A stretch of DNA of 19,738 bases from JANNOG01 sp050329415 (GCA_050329415.1 JBHJOS010000117.1:1-19738), one strand, 5' to 3'. Shown: positions 1-7,424, counted from the stretch's first letter. Notes: generated from the letters alone by a model not told the origin. Translations and numbers: made by a program.

Positions 1-80
1 CTACTGGCCGCATCAACGGCTGGAAAGCTATACTCAACACACTGGCAATCACCTACCCCGACCGACTGCCCAACCAGTAG
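1..80 (+). CDS. C-terminal end of an IS256-like transposase (partial, cut by window edge)
   Basis: The frame starting at base 3 reads TGRINGWKAILNTLAITYP, continues DRLPNQ, and stops at TAG 78-80. The pattern W-K-x-x-L-N-x-L-A-x-x-Y/F-x-D-R-L just before the stop resembles the extreme C-terminus of IS256-family DDE transposases, where a tryptophan followed by LN-x-[FL]-A and a final DR is usual. Only 25 codons are visible, so the family call rests on this short motif and on the end-like sequence that follows. The catalytic region would lie to the left, outside the window. It belongs with the other mobile DNA in the first 4 kb. It could also be the tail of another DDE family. Confidence 0.5.
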   Translation, partial: TGRINGWKAILNTLAITYPDRLPNQ

Positions 81-118
81 ACAAGTGCCTCTCGCACACA
101 GACTTGCTGACACTCCCG
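1..118 (+). mobile_element. Probable right end of an IS256-like insertion sequence
   Basis: About 20-40 bases after the transposase stop comes CGCACACAGACTTGCTGAC followed by ACTCCC (94-118). IS256-type elements often end with an inverted repeat containing ACAC...TTG...GACACTCCC shortly after the transposase gene. The other end lies outside the window, so neither the repeat nor a target-site duplication can be confirmed. The boundary at 118 is an estimate. Confidence 0.4.
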
Positions 119-330
119 AGTACGAGTCACTGACACGAGCCGCTCACGCGGCCTGACCGCACTTAACCCACATCTTTCGTGATCTTGCTGTGGTGTGCTG
201 GTGGGGGGACGTTGCGCTTGCTGGCCCGTGAGTGTGCAGCAGGGGCAGGACAGAGCGCCCCGATGGTGCTCGGGGTGGGCTCGGTTCCGGGTTCCGACGT
301 GTTCCGGGTCGAGGTGGGGGTGATCGAGAG
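119..330. other. Non-coding stretch between two insertion-sequence remnants
   Basis: No convincing gene is seen here. It holds a perfect 5-bp-arm hairpin GCCGC-TCAC-GCGGC (139-152) that could be a weak terminator or part of an element end. The left end of the IS1380-family element must lie somewhere here, because its transposase stops at 331. I could not match a clear inverted repeat to the other side. Confidence 0.4.
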
Positions 331-1860
331 TCAGTGGGTGGGTGCTGGCAGGGCGCGGAGGCTGGTGAGGATCGCCAGGACGGCGCGGGTCCAGGGGTCG
401 CCGCGGGCGAGGTGCAGGACGGTGCGTCGGGCGGAGACGGCGAGGCGGGCGGCGGTGGACAGCAGCCGCAGGCGGAGCCGTTTGGGTTCCCAACGCCTCG
501 CCTGGGCTGTGAGGGTGCCGCTGGCGATGTCGGCGGTGGTTGCGGTGCAGCCGAGTAGTTGCATCCAGGCGAGGAGGTCGGCGGCGAGGGCGACGATCTC
601 GCACCAGATCTGGTTCTGGGTGAAGCCGTGCAGGGGGAGGTTCCGCAGGCCGGTGTCCTTGGCGTTGCGGATGCGGTCCTCGACCCGGGCGCGGCGGCGG
701 TGGCGCAGTTCGAGGTCGGCGAGCTGACCCCGGGTGGTGTTCGTCGCGAACGCGGTCAGGCGTAGCCCGTCGACGTCGGTGAGGCGCAGCTGGGCGCCGG
801 GGTGGGGCCGCTCCTTGCGGACGATGACGCGCATGCCGCCCGGCCAGGGGTGGTCCCCGGTGGTGAGGTCGAGCAGGTCGGTGACCTCGGCAACCCACGC
901 TCCCTTCCTGACCTGACCGTCGGCGTCGTAGGCCGGCGCCCACACGTTCTCGGGGATCAGGGTGAGGCGCTGGGCGATGTCGTCGGGCAGGGCGAAGCCG
1001 ATCGAGACGACAGTCGTTGCCCGGTGAGCCAGTCCAGGAACGCGTGGCTGCCCCCGGCGCCGTCGCTGCGGATGAGGACCTTGCGTCCGGGGCGGGTCCC
1101 CACCCGGTGCCCGGGCAGCTGCCGCAACGCCGCCCGGGTCACCTCGATGTGATCGACGGCAGTGTTCGACCCGGCGTTTCCTGGCCGCAGCATGACGGCC
1201 AGCGGCTCCCCAGTCCCGGCGGCGCCGTGGTCGGCGAACGCCCACAACGGGTGGAACCCGAACCCCCGCTTGAACGTGGGACGGGCCTGCTCCTTCTCCG
1301 AGTGCGCGGTGACCAGCGTGGCGTCCAGGTCGATCACCAACGGGGCGGCGGCGCTGCGATTGTGGTCGGGGGCGTGGTCAGCGGCGAGCTCCCACGCCCG
1401 GGCCCGGGCGGCAGCCCTTGCCGTCCGGATCGCGGTCAGGGTCCGTGGCGCGTCGGCGGCAAGAGCGGCGATCGTCCGCGACACCGTCGGGTCCGACGCC
1501 ACCGACCCGAAGACTCGCGCCTCGGCCCGCAACACCGCCACGTCGGCCAGGCAGTCACCACCCACGGCGAGGGTGAGCGCGAGGTCGAGCAGGACCTTCC
1601 CCGGGTCGTGGCGGGCACCTGGGCGCCGCCATCGGCTCAACGCCCTCGACAACTCCCCGTCCAGGCCCGTGGCCCTGACGGTCTCGATCAGGACGACAGC
1701 GCCGGCGTGAGACACCACCCCGGCACCGGCCGCGTCGACTCTCACCCACGGGTATGCCCCGCTATTCTTCTTCACCTGGAAGGTGCTCCTCGACCAGCGA
1801 CGATCAGACCCTTGACAAGTCTCATCCTCGCTGCTCAGGGGCACTTTTCACGTCACGACA
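179..1860 (-). mobile_element. IS1380-family insertion sequence (ends not resolved)
   Basis: The element is inferred from the transposase pseudogene that fills it. Typical members are about 1.7 kb with one transposase gene, which fits the space available. The outer limits given here are guesses: I could not find a convincing terminal inverted-repeat pair or target duplication. It sits inside the integrase-bearing element that abuts the tRNA. Confidence 0.45.
331..1775 (-). pseudogene. IS1380-family transposase, broken by a single-base frameshift
   Basis: This is a DDE transposase of the IS1380 family. The first part (1775 down to about 1007) contains the family landmarks GAGVVSHAG, HDPGKVLLDLALTLAVGGD, SDPTVSR, DLDATLVTAHSEKEQA, FKRGFGFHPLWAF and RSDGAGGSHAFLDW. 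The second part, in another frame from about 1006 to 331, continues with IGFALPDDIAQRLTLIPE, then RVEDRIRNAKDTGLRN and the C-terminal region. The DDE residues fall in DLDAT, RSDGAG and VEDRIR, so they are split between the frames. Restoring one base in the codon at about 1006-1007 joins the frames as LSxSIGFALP, the order expected for the family. The start is taken as GTG 1775, preceded by GAGGAG at 1787-1792. Without frameshift correction the enzyme lacks its third acidic residue and is probably inactive. Confidence 0.85.
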
Positions 1861-2016
1861 CGTGCGTCAGCCGCGAAAGCACTGGGCTAGACCTCTACCT
1901 GGATACCGACACGCCCATGAAGATCGTCGCCGGGAGCCTCGCCACACCGTCAGCTAAGGGAAGTTGCTGTGTTACATGGCCGCTCCCTTGCCGAATCGTG
2001 TTCACGACAACGTCGG
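1793..2016. other. Intergenic region holding the upstream end of the IS1380 element
   Basis: No gene is supported here. It lies between the transposase ribosome-binding site and the stop of the excisionase-like gene, so it should contain the upstream IS end and then sequence of the host element. No repeat was recognised. Confidence 0.4.
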
Positions 2017-2280
2017 CTACCCGGCTCGTCGGGCAGCCTGTCTCGTGGTGAGCCAGTCTTCGACATCCAGGCATCGCCCACTGATCATGGCGTCTTCGGC
2101 AAGCTGGATGAGGATGGCGGCCGGCACGAGGTAACGGCCGCCGACTTTAATGCCCGGAAATCGGCCCTCCCGCAGGTGCCGATACAGCGTCGACTCATCG
2201 ATCCGGAGTTCCGCGGCGGCTTCCCGGACGTTGAGGAACGGGCGTGGAGAGACTGGGCCGGCCACTGGATCTCGGGTCAT
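2017..2280 (-). CDS. Excisionase-type (HTH_17 / MerR-like) DNA-binding protein
   Basis: This 87-residue protein has the layout of the small MerR-like winged-helix proteins (excisionase/HTH_17 family). The segment PFLNVREAAAELRIDESTLYRHLREGRFPGIKVGGRYLVP (residues 14-53) shows the helix-turn-helix, the 'S/T-LYRHL-x-G' recognition helix and the G-x-R-Y-x-V-P wing end. Such proteins act as recombination directionality factors or regulators beside tyrosine integrases. ATG 2280 is chosen because AGAGGTGGAAG lies just upstream as a good ribosome-binding site; a GTG at 2298 is in frame but would place that site inside the gene. It lies 90 bp downstream of the integrase on the same strand. The order int-then-xis is the reverse of many actinobacterial integrative elements, where xis precedes int. 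Confidence 0.8.
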   Translation of the reverse strand: MTRDPVAGPVSPRPFLNVREAAAELRIDESTLYRHLREGRFPGIKVGGRYLVPAAILIQLAEDAMISGRCLDVEDWLTTRQAARRAG

Positions 2281-2370
2281 TGTCTTCCACCTCTGCACAT
2301 GAATGAGTGGGATCGCTGCTCCCCCAAGGACGCCAGTGCGTGCCCGGCGGTCAGGGTGGCCGCCCCGCGC

Positions 2371-3933
2371 TCAGCGGGTCACGATGGTCCGCCGACCTGT
2401 CCGTACGTCGACCTTGCCGGAAGCCGCTAGCAACGCGACAGCGCGGTGAGCCGTGCTGACCGACACCCGGTACTGCGCGGCCAGCATCTTCATCGTCGGT
2501 AGCGGCTCCCCTGCTGGCAACACTCCACAAGCGATCGCCCCCGAGATGTCCGAAGCGATTCGCTCGTAGGGGTTCGTGCCGGGCGCCTCGACCAAGTCTC
2601 TTGGCGCTGCAGTAGCCTCGTCCGGCGCACAGTCGGCCTCCACTTCCGCCAACACGATCGATTCCCGGGCGTTACTCGCGCCTACCGGCGGCGCTGGGAG
2701 CCGGCCCGACAGCGTCCGGGCGGCGCGGCCATCCGCCTCTGGCACCCAGGCGCTGTAGACCCGCAACGTGGTGACGCCTCCCCCGCTGTGCCCGAGTCGC
2801 CCGGCGATCGTCCGTAGATCGACGCCTGCGGCCACGAGTTCAGTGGCTGAGTAGTGACGCAGATCGTGCAGGTTCATGTCCCACCCCAGTCGGGCGCACA
2901 TGCGGGCGTACCTCTGACTGACGGAACCCGGCTTCAGCCACGTCCCGCCCAAAGGGTCCCGCGAGAACATTCGAGCGCCGTCGGGCAACGCGGCGCCGAG
3001 GCTCTCGGCCCGGGCGACACACCTTGAGCGGTACATCTGAAGGAGGGCGACAGTGGTGTCGTCCAGCGCTATCCGCCGCTGTTGGTGACTCTTGGTGTCC
3101 TTCTCCCAGCTGGTCCCACCGACCTCGGCGATGCTGGTCTTGATGGACAAAATCCGTGACGCGACATCGAGACGTTCCCAGGTCAAGGCGCACAACTCGC
3201 CGCGTCGGGCGCCGGTGATCATGGCGAGCCAGACGAACAGGCCCCAATCCAGATCTCGCCAGGCGTCGACCGAGATGCGCGCAGCCTGCTCGGGCGACGG
3301 CGGGTGCGGGTTGGGCTTCGCGGCCGACGGCGGCATGGCGTTGTCGACCGGGTTGGTGCTCAGCCACCGCCACTTGACAGCACGCTGGCACGCGCTCCGC
3401 AGAATGCTGTGGATCTGTCGCACCGTCGCGCCTGCCATCGGCTTACACCTATGCGGTCGACACCGCTCGTCACAATCGTGGGCACCGTCAGTCCAGTGCT
3501 GCACGGAGGCGCGACCACCACACCGCGCCCTGCACGTCCGCAGCTGCGCATAGAAGGAGTCGATCACCTCACTGTCAAGACGAGACAGTGGCAACGAGCC
3601 GAGTACCGGCCGGATGTGATTGCGGATGTACCCCTCGTACGTGGACCGGGTGGACTGCTCGAGGTCGACGACAGTCAGGTAGCGGTCCAACAACTGGTTG
3701 ACCGTGGCGCGCGTCTTGGGGTTGCGGCGCTCGTCGACCTGGCCGAGCAACCTCGTTCGCGCCTTCTCCGCGTCCGCAGCGGCCCTGGGTCCGGGCGGAA
3801 TGGTCTCGTCAAGGTAGAGGCGACGGCGAGACACGGGGTCGACACCGGCGTACACCTTCACCCGCAACGACCCGCTGGGCAGGGTCTCGATGCTCCCGCG
3901 AGCGCGTCGGGCGGCTTGCGAAGACCGGCTCAC
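2371..3933 (-). CDS. Tyrosine recombinase (integrase) with Cys-rich insert and C-terminal GntR-type winged helix
   Basis: Site-specific recombinase for integration at the adjacent tRNA. From GTG 3933 it is 520 residues. An arm-binding N-terminus (13-45) is followed by a core-binding SAM-like domain (about 73-200). The catalytic domain (215-410) has all expected residues: R243 in TGARRGEL, K281 in TKSHQQRR, H356 and R359 in LHDLRHYSA, H382 in LGHSGGG and Y393 in RVYSAW. A Cys/His-rich insertion (C134, C138, H152, C154, C158, H161, C163) resembles the insert of some Streptomyces integrases and may bind zinc. After a linker, residues 455-520 (NPYERIASDISGAI to the end) form a GntR-like winged helix, with P-LPTMKMLAAQYRVSVSTAH as its helix-turn-helix. 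This fusion is unusual. The frame is open back to 4059, inside the tRNA, so the longer start is rejected. TACGCT at 3940-3945 suggests leaderless translation from GTG 3933. Confidence 0.9.
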   Translation of the reverse strand: MSRSSQAARRARGSIETLPSGSLRVKVYAGVDPVSRRRLYLDETIPPGPRAAADAEKARTRLLGQVDERRNPKTRATVNQLLDRYLTVVDLEQSTRSTYEGYIRNHIRPVLGSLPLSRLDSEVIDSFYAQLRTCRARCGGRASVQHWTDGAHDCDERCRPHRCKPMAGATVRQIHSILRSACQRAVKWRWLSTNPVDNAMPPSAAKPNPHPPSPEQAARISVDAWRDLDWGLFVWLAMITGARRGELCALTWERLDVASRILSIKTSIAEVGGTSWEKDTKSHQQRRIALDDTTVALLQMYRSRCVARAESLGAALPDGARMFSRDPLGGTWLKPGSVSQRYARMCARLGWDMNLHDLRHYSATELVAAGVDLRTIAGRLGHSGGGVTTLRVYSAWVPEADGRAARTLSGRLPAPPVGASNARESIVLAEVEADCAPDEATAAPRDLVEAPGTNPYERIASDISGAIACGVLPAGEPLPTMKMLAAQYRVSVSTAHRAVALLAASGKVDVRTGRRTIVTR

Positions 3934-3939
3934 GGAAGC

Positions 3940-3945
3940 AGCGTA
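3940..3945 (-). promoter_or_regulatory. Possible -10 element for leaderless integrase expression
   Basis: TACGCT lies six bases before GTG 3933 on the minus strand, the distance expected for a leaderless transcript. No good -35 hexamer was seen. The 100 bp between tRNA and integrase also holds CCAAG-N7-CTTGG, a short inverted repeat that might be an integrase arm site or operator. Confidence 0.3.
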
Positions 3946-4034
3946 GACGTGCTCGCACCACGAGTGATTCCACGATGACCCTTGCCGAGCCCCAAGCGAG
4001 AACCTTGGTGACTGTTTGTGCAGTTCAGAGCCGG

Positions 4035-4064
4035 TGGGGCGGGTGGGGCTCGAACCCACGACCG
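4035..4064 (-). other. Candidate attachment site at the tRNA 3' end
   Basis: An integrase gene begins about 100 bp from the 3' end of an intact tRNA, the classical arrangement for elements that recombine within tRNA T-arm and acceptor sequence. The core is inferred to be some part of 4035-4064. A second copy of this sequence was looked for at 1-4000 and not seen, so the far att site would be to the left of the window or lost. Confidence 0.5.
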
Positions 4065-4108
4065 ACGGATTATGAGTCCGCTGCTCTGACCGGCTGAGCT
4101 ACCGCCCC
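4035..4108 (-). tRNA. tRNA with anticodon CAT (elongator Met or Ile2)
   Basis: The complement reads as a full cloverleaf: acceptor GGGGCGG pairing with CCGCCCC, D stem GCTC/GAGC, anticodon stem GCGGA/TCCGT around the loop CTCATAA (anticodon at 4074-4072), a five-base variable loop, and T arm GTGGG-TTCGAGC-CCCAC, with discriminator A. The 3' sequence continues ACCGG, so CCA is not fully encoded. The G1-C72 pair argues against initiator tRNA. Anticodon CAT is shared by elongator tRNA-Met and by tRNA-Ile2, in which C34 becomes lysidine; sequence alone does not let me choose. A -10-like TACGCT lies at 4123-4118. The 3' end faces the integrase and is the likely integration target. Confidence 0.95.
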
Positions 4109-4176
4109 TCGCCCGGCAGCGTACGCGCCGCGGCGAGGTGCGGGGTCATGAGGCGGTCCCGGTCACTCGCGCCTTC

Positions 4177-4207
4177 TTGACGTGCGCCGCGTGATCGTTC
4201 GTATCCT
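4177..4207 (+). promoter_or_regulatory. Predicted promoter of the proline dehydrogenase gene
   Basis: TTGACG (4177-4182) and TATCCT (4202-4207), separated by 19 bp, resemble a housekeeping -35/-10 pair with a slightly long spacer. The -10 ends eight bases before GTG 4215, so the transcript would be leaderless. Confidence 0.45.
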
Positions 4208-4214
4208 GACGACT

Positions 4215-5333
4215 GTGACGGACGCGACGAGGGGAGCCGTCCCCGGGGGCGCACTCCTCGACCTGGTGGGCTCCCCTGATCCCGACACCGGCGCAGACGG
4301 GCATCGCGCAGCCGCCGCCCTGCGCGCCTTGGCCCGCCGGGAGGACCTCAAGGCGGCCGTGCTGCGGTCGCCCGCCGCCTACGCCGCGCTTCGACGGGCG
4401 GCCGCCCGCTACGTCTCGGGCGAGACCCGGGGCGAGGCTCTGAGGACTGCCGAGGACCTCGGCCGAGCCGGTCACCGGATCACCGTCGACCACATGGGCG
4501 AGGACACCCGCGACGCCGGCGAGGCCCGGGCCGCGGCCCGGGAATTCCGTGCGCTCGTCGCGGCCCTGGGCCCCGCGGACGCCGACGCACCGCTCGCCGA
4601 CGCATCGGTCTCGCTCGACCTCTCCCACGTCGGTCTCGCCGTACCCGGCGACGGACCGGCGCTCGCGACCCGACACCTCGCAGAGATCGCTGCCGCTGCC
4701 AAGGCGAGCGGGCGCGAGCTCATGATCAGCATGGAGGGGTCGGAACGAACCGCGACGATCCTCGATGCCCACGCCGTGATCTCGACCGACCACCCCCACG
4801 TCGGCGTCACGCTCCAGGCCGCCCTGCACCGCACGAGCACCGACCTCGCCGCCGCGCTCGACCGGCCGGGCCGGGTCCGGCTCGTCAAGGGCGCCTACGG
4901 CGAGCCCAGCGCCGTCGCCCACCCGCGGGGCGAGTCCCTCGACGCCGCCTATGCCCGCCTGGCCGTGCGCCTCGTCGCCGCGGCCGCCGAGGGCCACCCG
5001 GTGTCGATCGCGACGCACGACCCCATGCTGCTGACGTCGGTCCTCCGCGACGTCGATGCCAGGGGCGGTCCCGGGGCCGTGCCGGGGCTGGAGGTCGAGA
5101 TGCTCCACGGGGTCCGGCCCGACCGGCTGGCGGCGGTGGCCGCCCGGGGCGTCCCCACCCGTGTCTACCTGGTGTACGGCCACGAGTGGTGGCTGTACCT
5201 GTGCCACCGCCTGGCCGAGAATCCGCCCGGCCTGCTCGCCGCCCTGGCCGACGCCGTCGAGGCCCTGCCGGGCACGGCCGGTCCGGTGAGGGACCGGATG
5301 GTCGCCGCGTCGGCGCGACCCGGACGGGCCTGA
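4215..5333 (+). CDS. Proline dehydrogenase family protein (divergent)
   Basis: FAD-dependent oxidation of proline to pyrroline-5-carboxylate is the expected reaction. The 372 residues follow the PRODH barrel in order: DHMGED (92-97), SLDLSHVG (133-140), ISMEGS (171-176), VGVTLQAALHRT (197-208), RLVKGAYGE (222-230), ATHD (266-269), EMLHGV (295-300), RVYLVYG (316-322) and a final helix YLCHRLAENP (328-337). In standard enzymes the final helix reads RRLAERP and its two arginines hold the substrate carboxylate; here the first is His331. The usual VPYG is LVYG. It may therefore have altered activity or substrate. Start GTG 4215 is preferred because GTG 4182 overlaps the predicted -35. No P5C dehydrogenase gene is adjacent. 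The next gene starts 17 bp later on the same strand, suggesting an operon. Confidence 0.85.
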   Translation: MTDATRGAVPGGALLDLVGSPDPDTGADGHRAAAALRALARREDLKAAVLRSPAAYAALRRAAARYVSGETRGEALRTAEDLGRAGHRITVDHMGEDTRDAGEARAAAREFRALVAALGPADADAPLADASVSLDLSHVGLAVPGDGPALATRHLAEIAAAAKASGRELMISMEGSERTATILDAHAVISTDHPHVGVTLQAALHRTSTDLAAALDRPGRVRLVKGAYGEPSAVAHPRGESLDAAYARLAVRLVAAAAEGHPVSIATHDPMLLTSVLRDVDARGGPGAVPGLEVEMLHGVRPDRLAAVAARGVPTRVYLVYGHEWWLYLCHRLAENPPGLLAALADAVEALPGTAGPVRDRMVAASARPGRA

Positions 5334-5350
5334 GGAGGACAATCCGCCTC

Positions 5351-6175
5351 GTGCGCGTCGCCCTCTGCCAGATCGCGGCCACGTCCGACCCCGGAGCCAA
5401 CCTCGATCTGGTCGCCGACGGGATCGCGAGAGCTGCCGACGAGGGGGCACGCCTCGTCGTGTTCCCGGAAGCGACCATGGCGAGGTTCGGCACCCGGCTC
5501 GCGGACGTGGCCGAACCGGTCGACGGACCCTGGGCCTCGCGGGTCCGGCGGCTGGCGGGCGACGGCGGAGTGGTCGCCGTGGTCGGCATGTTCACGCCCG
5601 CGGACGACGGCCGGGTCCACAACACCCTCCTCGTCACCGGTCCCGGCGTCGAGGCCCGCTACGACAAGGTCCATCTGTTCGACGCCTTCGGGGCGCGGGA
5701 GTCCGACACCGTGGCGCCCGGCCGCCGGCTGGTCGGGGTGAGCGTCGCCGGGTGCCGGGTCGGCTTCGCCACCTGCTACGACATCCGCTTCCCCGGCCAT
5801 TTCACGGCACTGGCCCGGGCCGGGGCCGAGGTCGTCGCCGTCCCGGCGTCGTGGGGCGACGGGGCCGGCAAGGTCGAGCAGTGGGAGCTGCTGGTGCGGG
5901 CGCGCGCCCTCGACGCCACGGCGATCGTCCTGGCCTGCGACCAGGCGGAGCCCAGGGCCGCCGGAGTGGAGCCACTCCCCCGCGCGCCCCAAGGTGTCGG
6001 GCACAGCATGGTCGCCTCGCCCCTGGGCGAGCTGCGGGACGGGCTCGGCCCGGAGCCGGGGCTGCTCGTCGCCGACGTGGACCCGGGCGAGGTCGCGGCC
6101 GTCCGCGAGCGGTTGCCGGTCCTGCGCCACGCACGGGCGTGGGAGGCCGAGGACGTCGGCTTCAGCGAGTCCTGA
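5351..6175 (+). CDS. Carbon-nitrogen hydrolase (nitrilase superfamily, Nit/omega-amidase-like)
   Basis: The 274-residue protein has the nitrilase-superfamily triad: E40 in VVFPEATM, K106 in YDKVHLFD and C142 in GFATCYDIRFP. The starting beta strand MRVALCQIA and the later segment AVPASWGDGAGKVEQWELLVRARALD are also typical. The family hydrolyses non-peptide C-N bonds in amides, omega-amides or N-carbamyl compounds in the cytoplasm; the exact substrate cannot be told. GTG 5351 is chosen because it opens directly on the first conserved strand and GAGGAGG (5332-5338) lies upstream, overlapping the stop of the proline dehydrogenase gene. Co-transcription with that gene suggests a role in nitrogen or amino-acid catabolism. 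Its last 14 bases overlap the 3' end of the convergent ATPase gene. Confidence 0.9.
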   Translation: MRVALCQIAATSDPGANLDLVADGIARAADEGARLVVFPEATMARFGTRLADVAEPVDGPWASRVRRLAGDGGVVAVVGMFTPADDGRVHNTLLVTGPGVEARYDKVHLFDAFGARESDTVAPGRRLVGVSVAGCRVGFATCYDIRFPGHFTALARAGAEVVAVPASWGDGAGKVEQWELLVRARALDATAIVLACDQAEPRAAGVEPLPRAPQGVGHSMVASPLGELRDGLGPEPGLLVADVDPGEVAAVRERLPVLRHARAWEAEDVGFSES

Positions 6176-7418
6176 GAAGCGGTGTCCGCCAGAGCGCGTC
6201 CACCGGGAGCGCAGCCATCCGAGGACCCCAGGGCGACACCTGCGGGGTCAGCGAGAGCACGGCGCCGAACAGGAACCGGTCGCCCAACCGGTCGGAGAGC
6301 AGCCGGAGACCGCGGAAGTGCTCGTCCTTGACCGTCGCCGTGGCCTTGACCTCGAGGCCGACGACACCGCGGCCGGGGTACTCGAGAACGAGATCGACCT
6401 CGGATCCGCCGCGGTCCCGGAAGTGGGAGACGCGCGGCCGAGAGGCGCTCCACGACACCATCTTGAGGATCTCCGTCGCCACGAACGTCTCAAGCAGAGG
6501 ACCGAGGGCGCCGTCGTGGCTGTCGAGGAGAGAGTTCTCGTCGGCGCCGCGCAGGGAGGCCGCCAGACCGCTGTCCAGCAGGACCATCTTGGGTCGGCGC
6601 ACGACCTTGCCACTGATGCGAGTCGACCACGACGGGATGAGATGGACGAGGAAGGCCGACGAGAGCAGCGAGAGGTATCCGTCGAGGGTTCGGGCCGGGA
6701 TTCCGAGGTCCGACGAGAGATTGGTGACATTGATCTCGTGACCGCTACGGGCAGCGCACATCTCGAGAACCTGCGGGATGCGAGCCGCGCGATCGATGTC
6801 CGAGAGCTGCCGGATCACCCGCTGCACGGTCGTCGTGACATAGGAGGCGAACCAGCCGCTGCGACGGCGGTGATCCCGACGAACGGCCTCGGGGAATCCC
6901 CCCGCGCAGATCCTCGCCACCAGGTCCTGGCGTGTCATCGTCGAGTCGGGCACGTCCGGCAGGCCACCGGCTATCCGGTCGACGAAGGACGACCGCGACA
7001 GCGTCTGCTCGTCCTGGCTCAGGGGCCACAGGTCATGGATCTCCACCCGCCCGACCAGGGAATCCGCCATGTCCGGGGCAGACAGGAGGCGTGAGGAGCC
7101 GGTGAGGACGAACCGGCCCGGGCGCCGGTCACGGTCGACCTCGAGCTTGACGGCGCGGAACAGTTCCGGCTCGAGTTGAACCTCGTCGATGACCATGGTG
7201 TCCACCCGCGCACCGAGGAAGGCGAGTGGGTCACGCCGGGCTGCGGCGCGGTCGGACGGACTGTCCATGGTGACCGTGCGGACGGTTCCCGGGTAAGGCA
7301 GTCCGGTGACCAACGTCGACTTCCCCACCTGGCGCGCACCGTTGACCACCACGACGGGCGTGTCCGCCAGGGATGCCAGGATGTCCTCGGTGACATGGCG
7401 AGGGAAGATCTCGGTCAC
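6162..7418 (-). CDS. AAA_14 ATPase with DUF4143 domain
   Basis: This is a 418-residue ATPase of the AAA_14/DUF4143 type, widespread and mostly uncharacterised. Walker A is GARQVGKST (27-35) and Walker B is TMVIDEVQ (74-81), followed by FVLTGSSR (103-110), a typical sensor strand. The middle and C-terminal parts match DUF4143. It ends with GGSEVDLVLEYPGRGVVGLEVKA, where the spaced D...E-x-K pattern resembles a PD-(D/E)xK nuclease core, as is common for DUF4143; activity is unproven. GTG 7418 is the likely start: TAACAT lies seven bases upstream and no ribosome-binding site is visible. Its upstream region is filled by a 23-bp tandem repeat that separates it from dapC. It is convergent with, and overlaps, the amidohydrolase gene by 14 bp. 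Function is often suggested to be toxin-like or NTPase-linked, but nothing here decides that. Confidence 0.9.
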   Translation of the reverse strand: MTEIFPRHVTEDILASLADTPVVVVNGARQVGKSTLVTGLPYPGTVRTVTMDSPSDRAAARRDPLAFLGARVDTMVIDEVQLEPELFRAVKLEVDRDRRPGRFVLTGSSRLLSAPDMADSLVGRVEIHDLWPLSQDEQTLSRSSFVDRIAGGLPDVPDSTMTRQDLVARICAGGFPEAVRRDHRRRSGWFASYVTTTVQRVIRQLSDIDRAARIPQVLEMCAARSGHEINVTNLSSDLGIPARTLDGYLSLLSSAFLVHLIPSWSTRISGKVVRRPKMVLLDSGLAASLRGADENSLLDSHDGALGPLLETFVATEILKMVSWSASRPRVSHFRDRGGSEVDLVLEYPGRGVVGLEVKATATVKDEHFRGLRLLSDRLGDRFLFGAVLSLTPQVSPWGPRMAALPVDALWRTPLLRTR

Positions 7419-7424
7419 GGACGA

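Noticed and set aside
1000..1012. Programmed ribosomal frameshift in the transposase
   Set aside because: There is no slippery run such as A6 or G6 at the junction, and IS1380 elements are not known to need one.
1017..2051. A 344-codon plus-strand frame over the transposase
   Set aside because: No family resemblance; the minus strand encodes the IS1380 transposase.
3934..4059. Extended integrase start at GTG 4059
   Set aside because: It would begin in the T stem of the tRNA gene. The extra residues have no domain, and GTG 3933 is preceded by a -10-like hexamer.
4146..5450. A 434-codon minus-strand frame opposite proline dehydrogenase
   Set aside because: Its composition is that of an antisense shadow, and the plus strand has ordered PRODH motifs.
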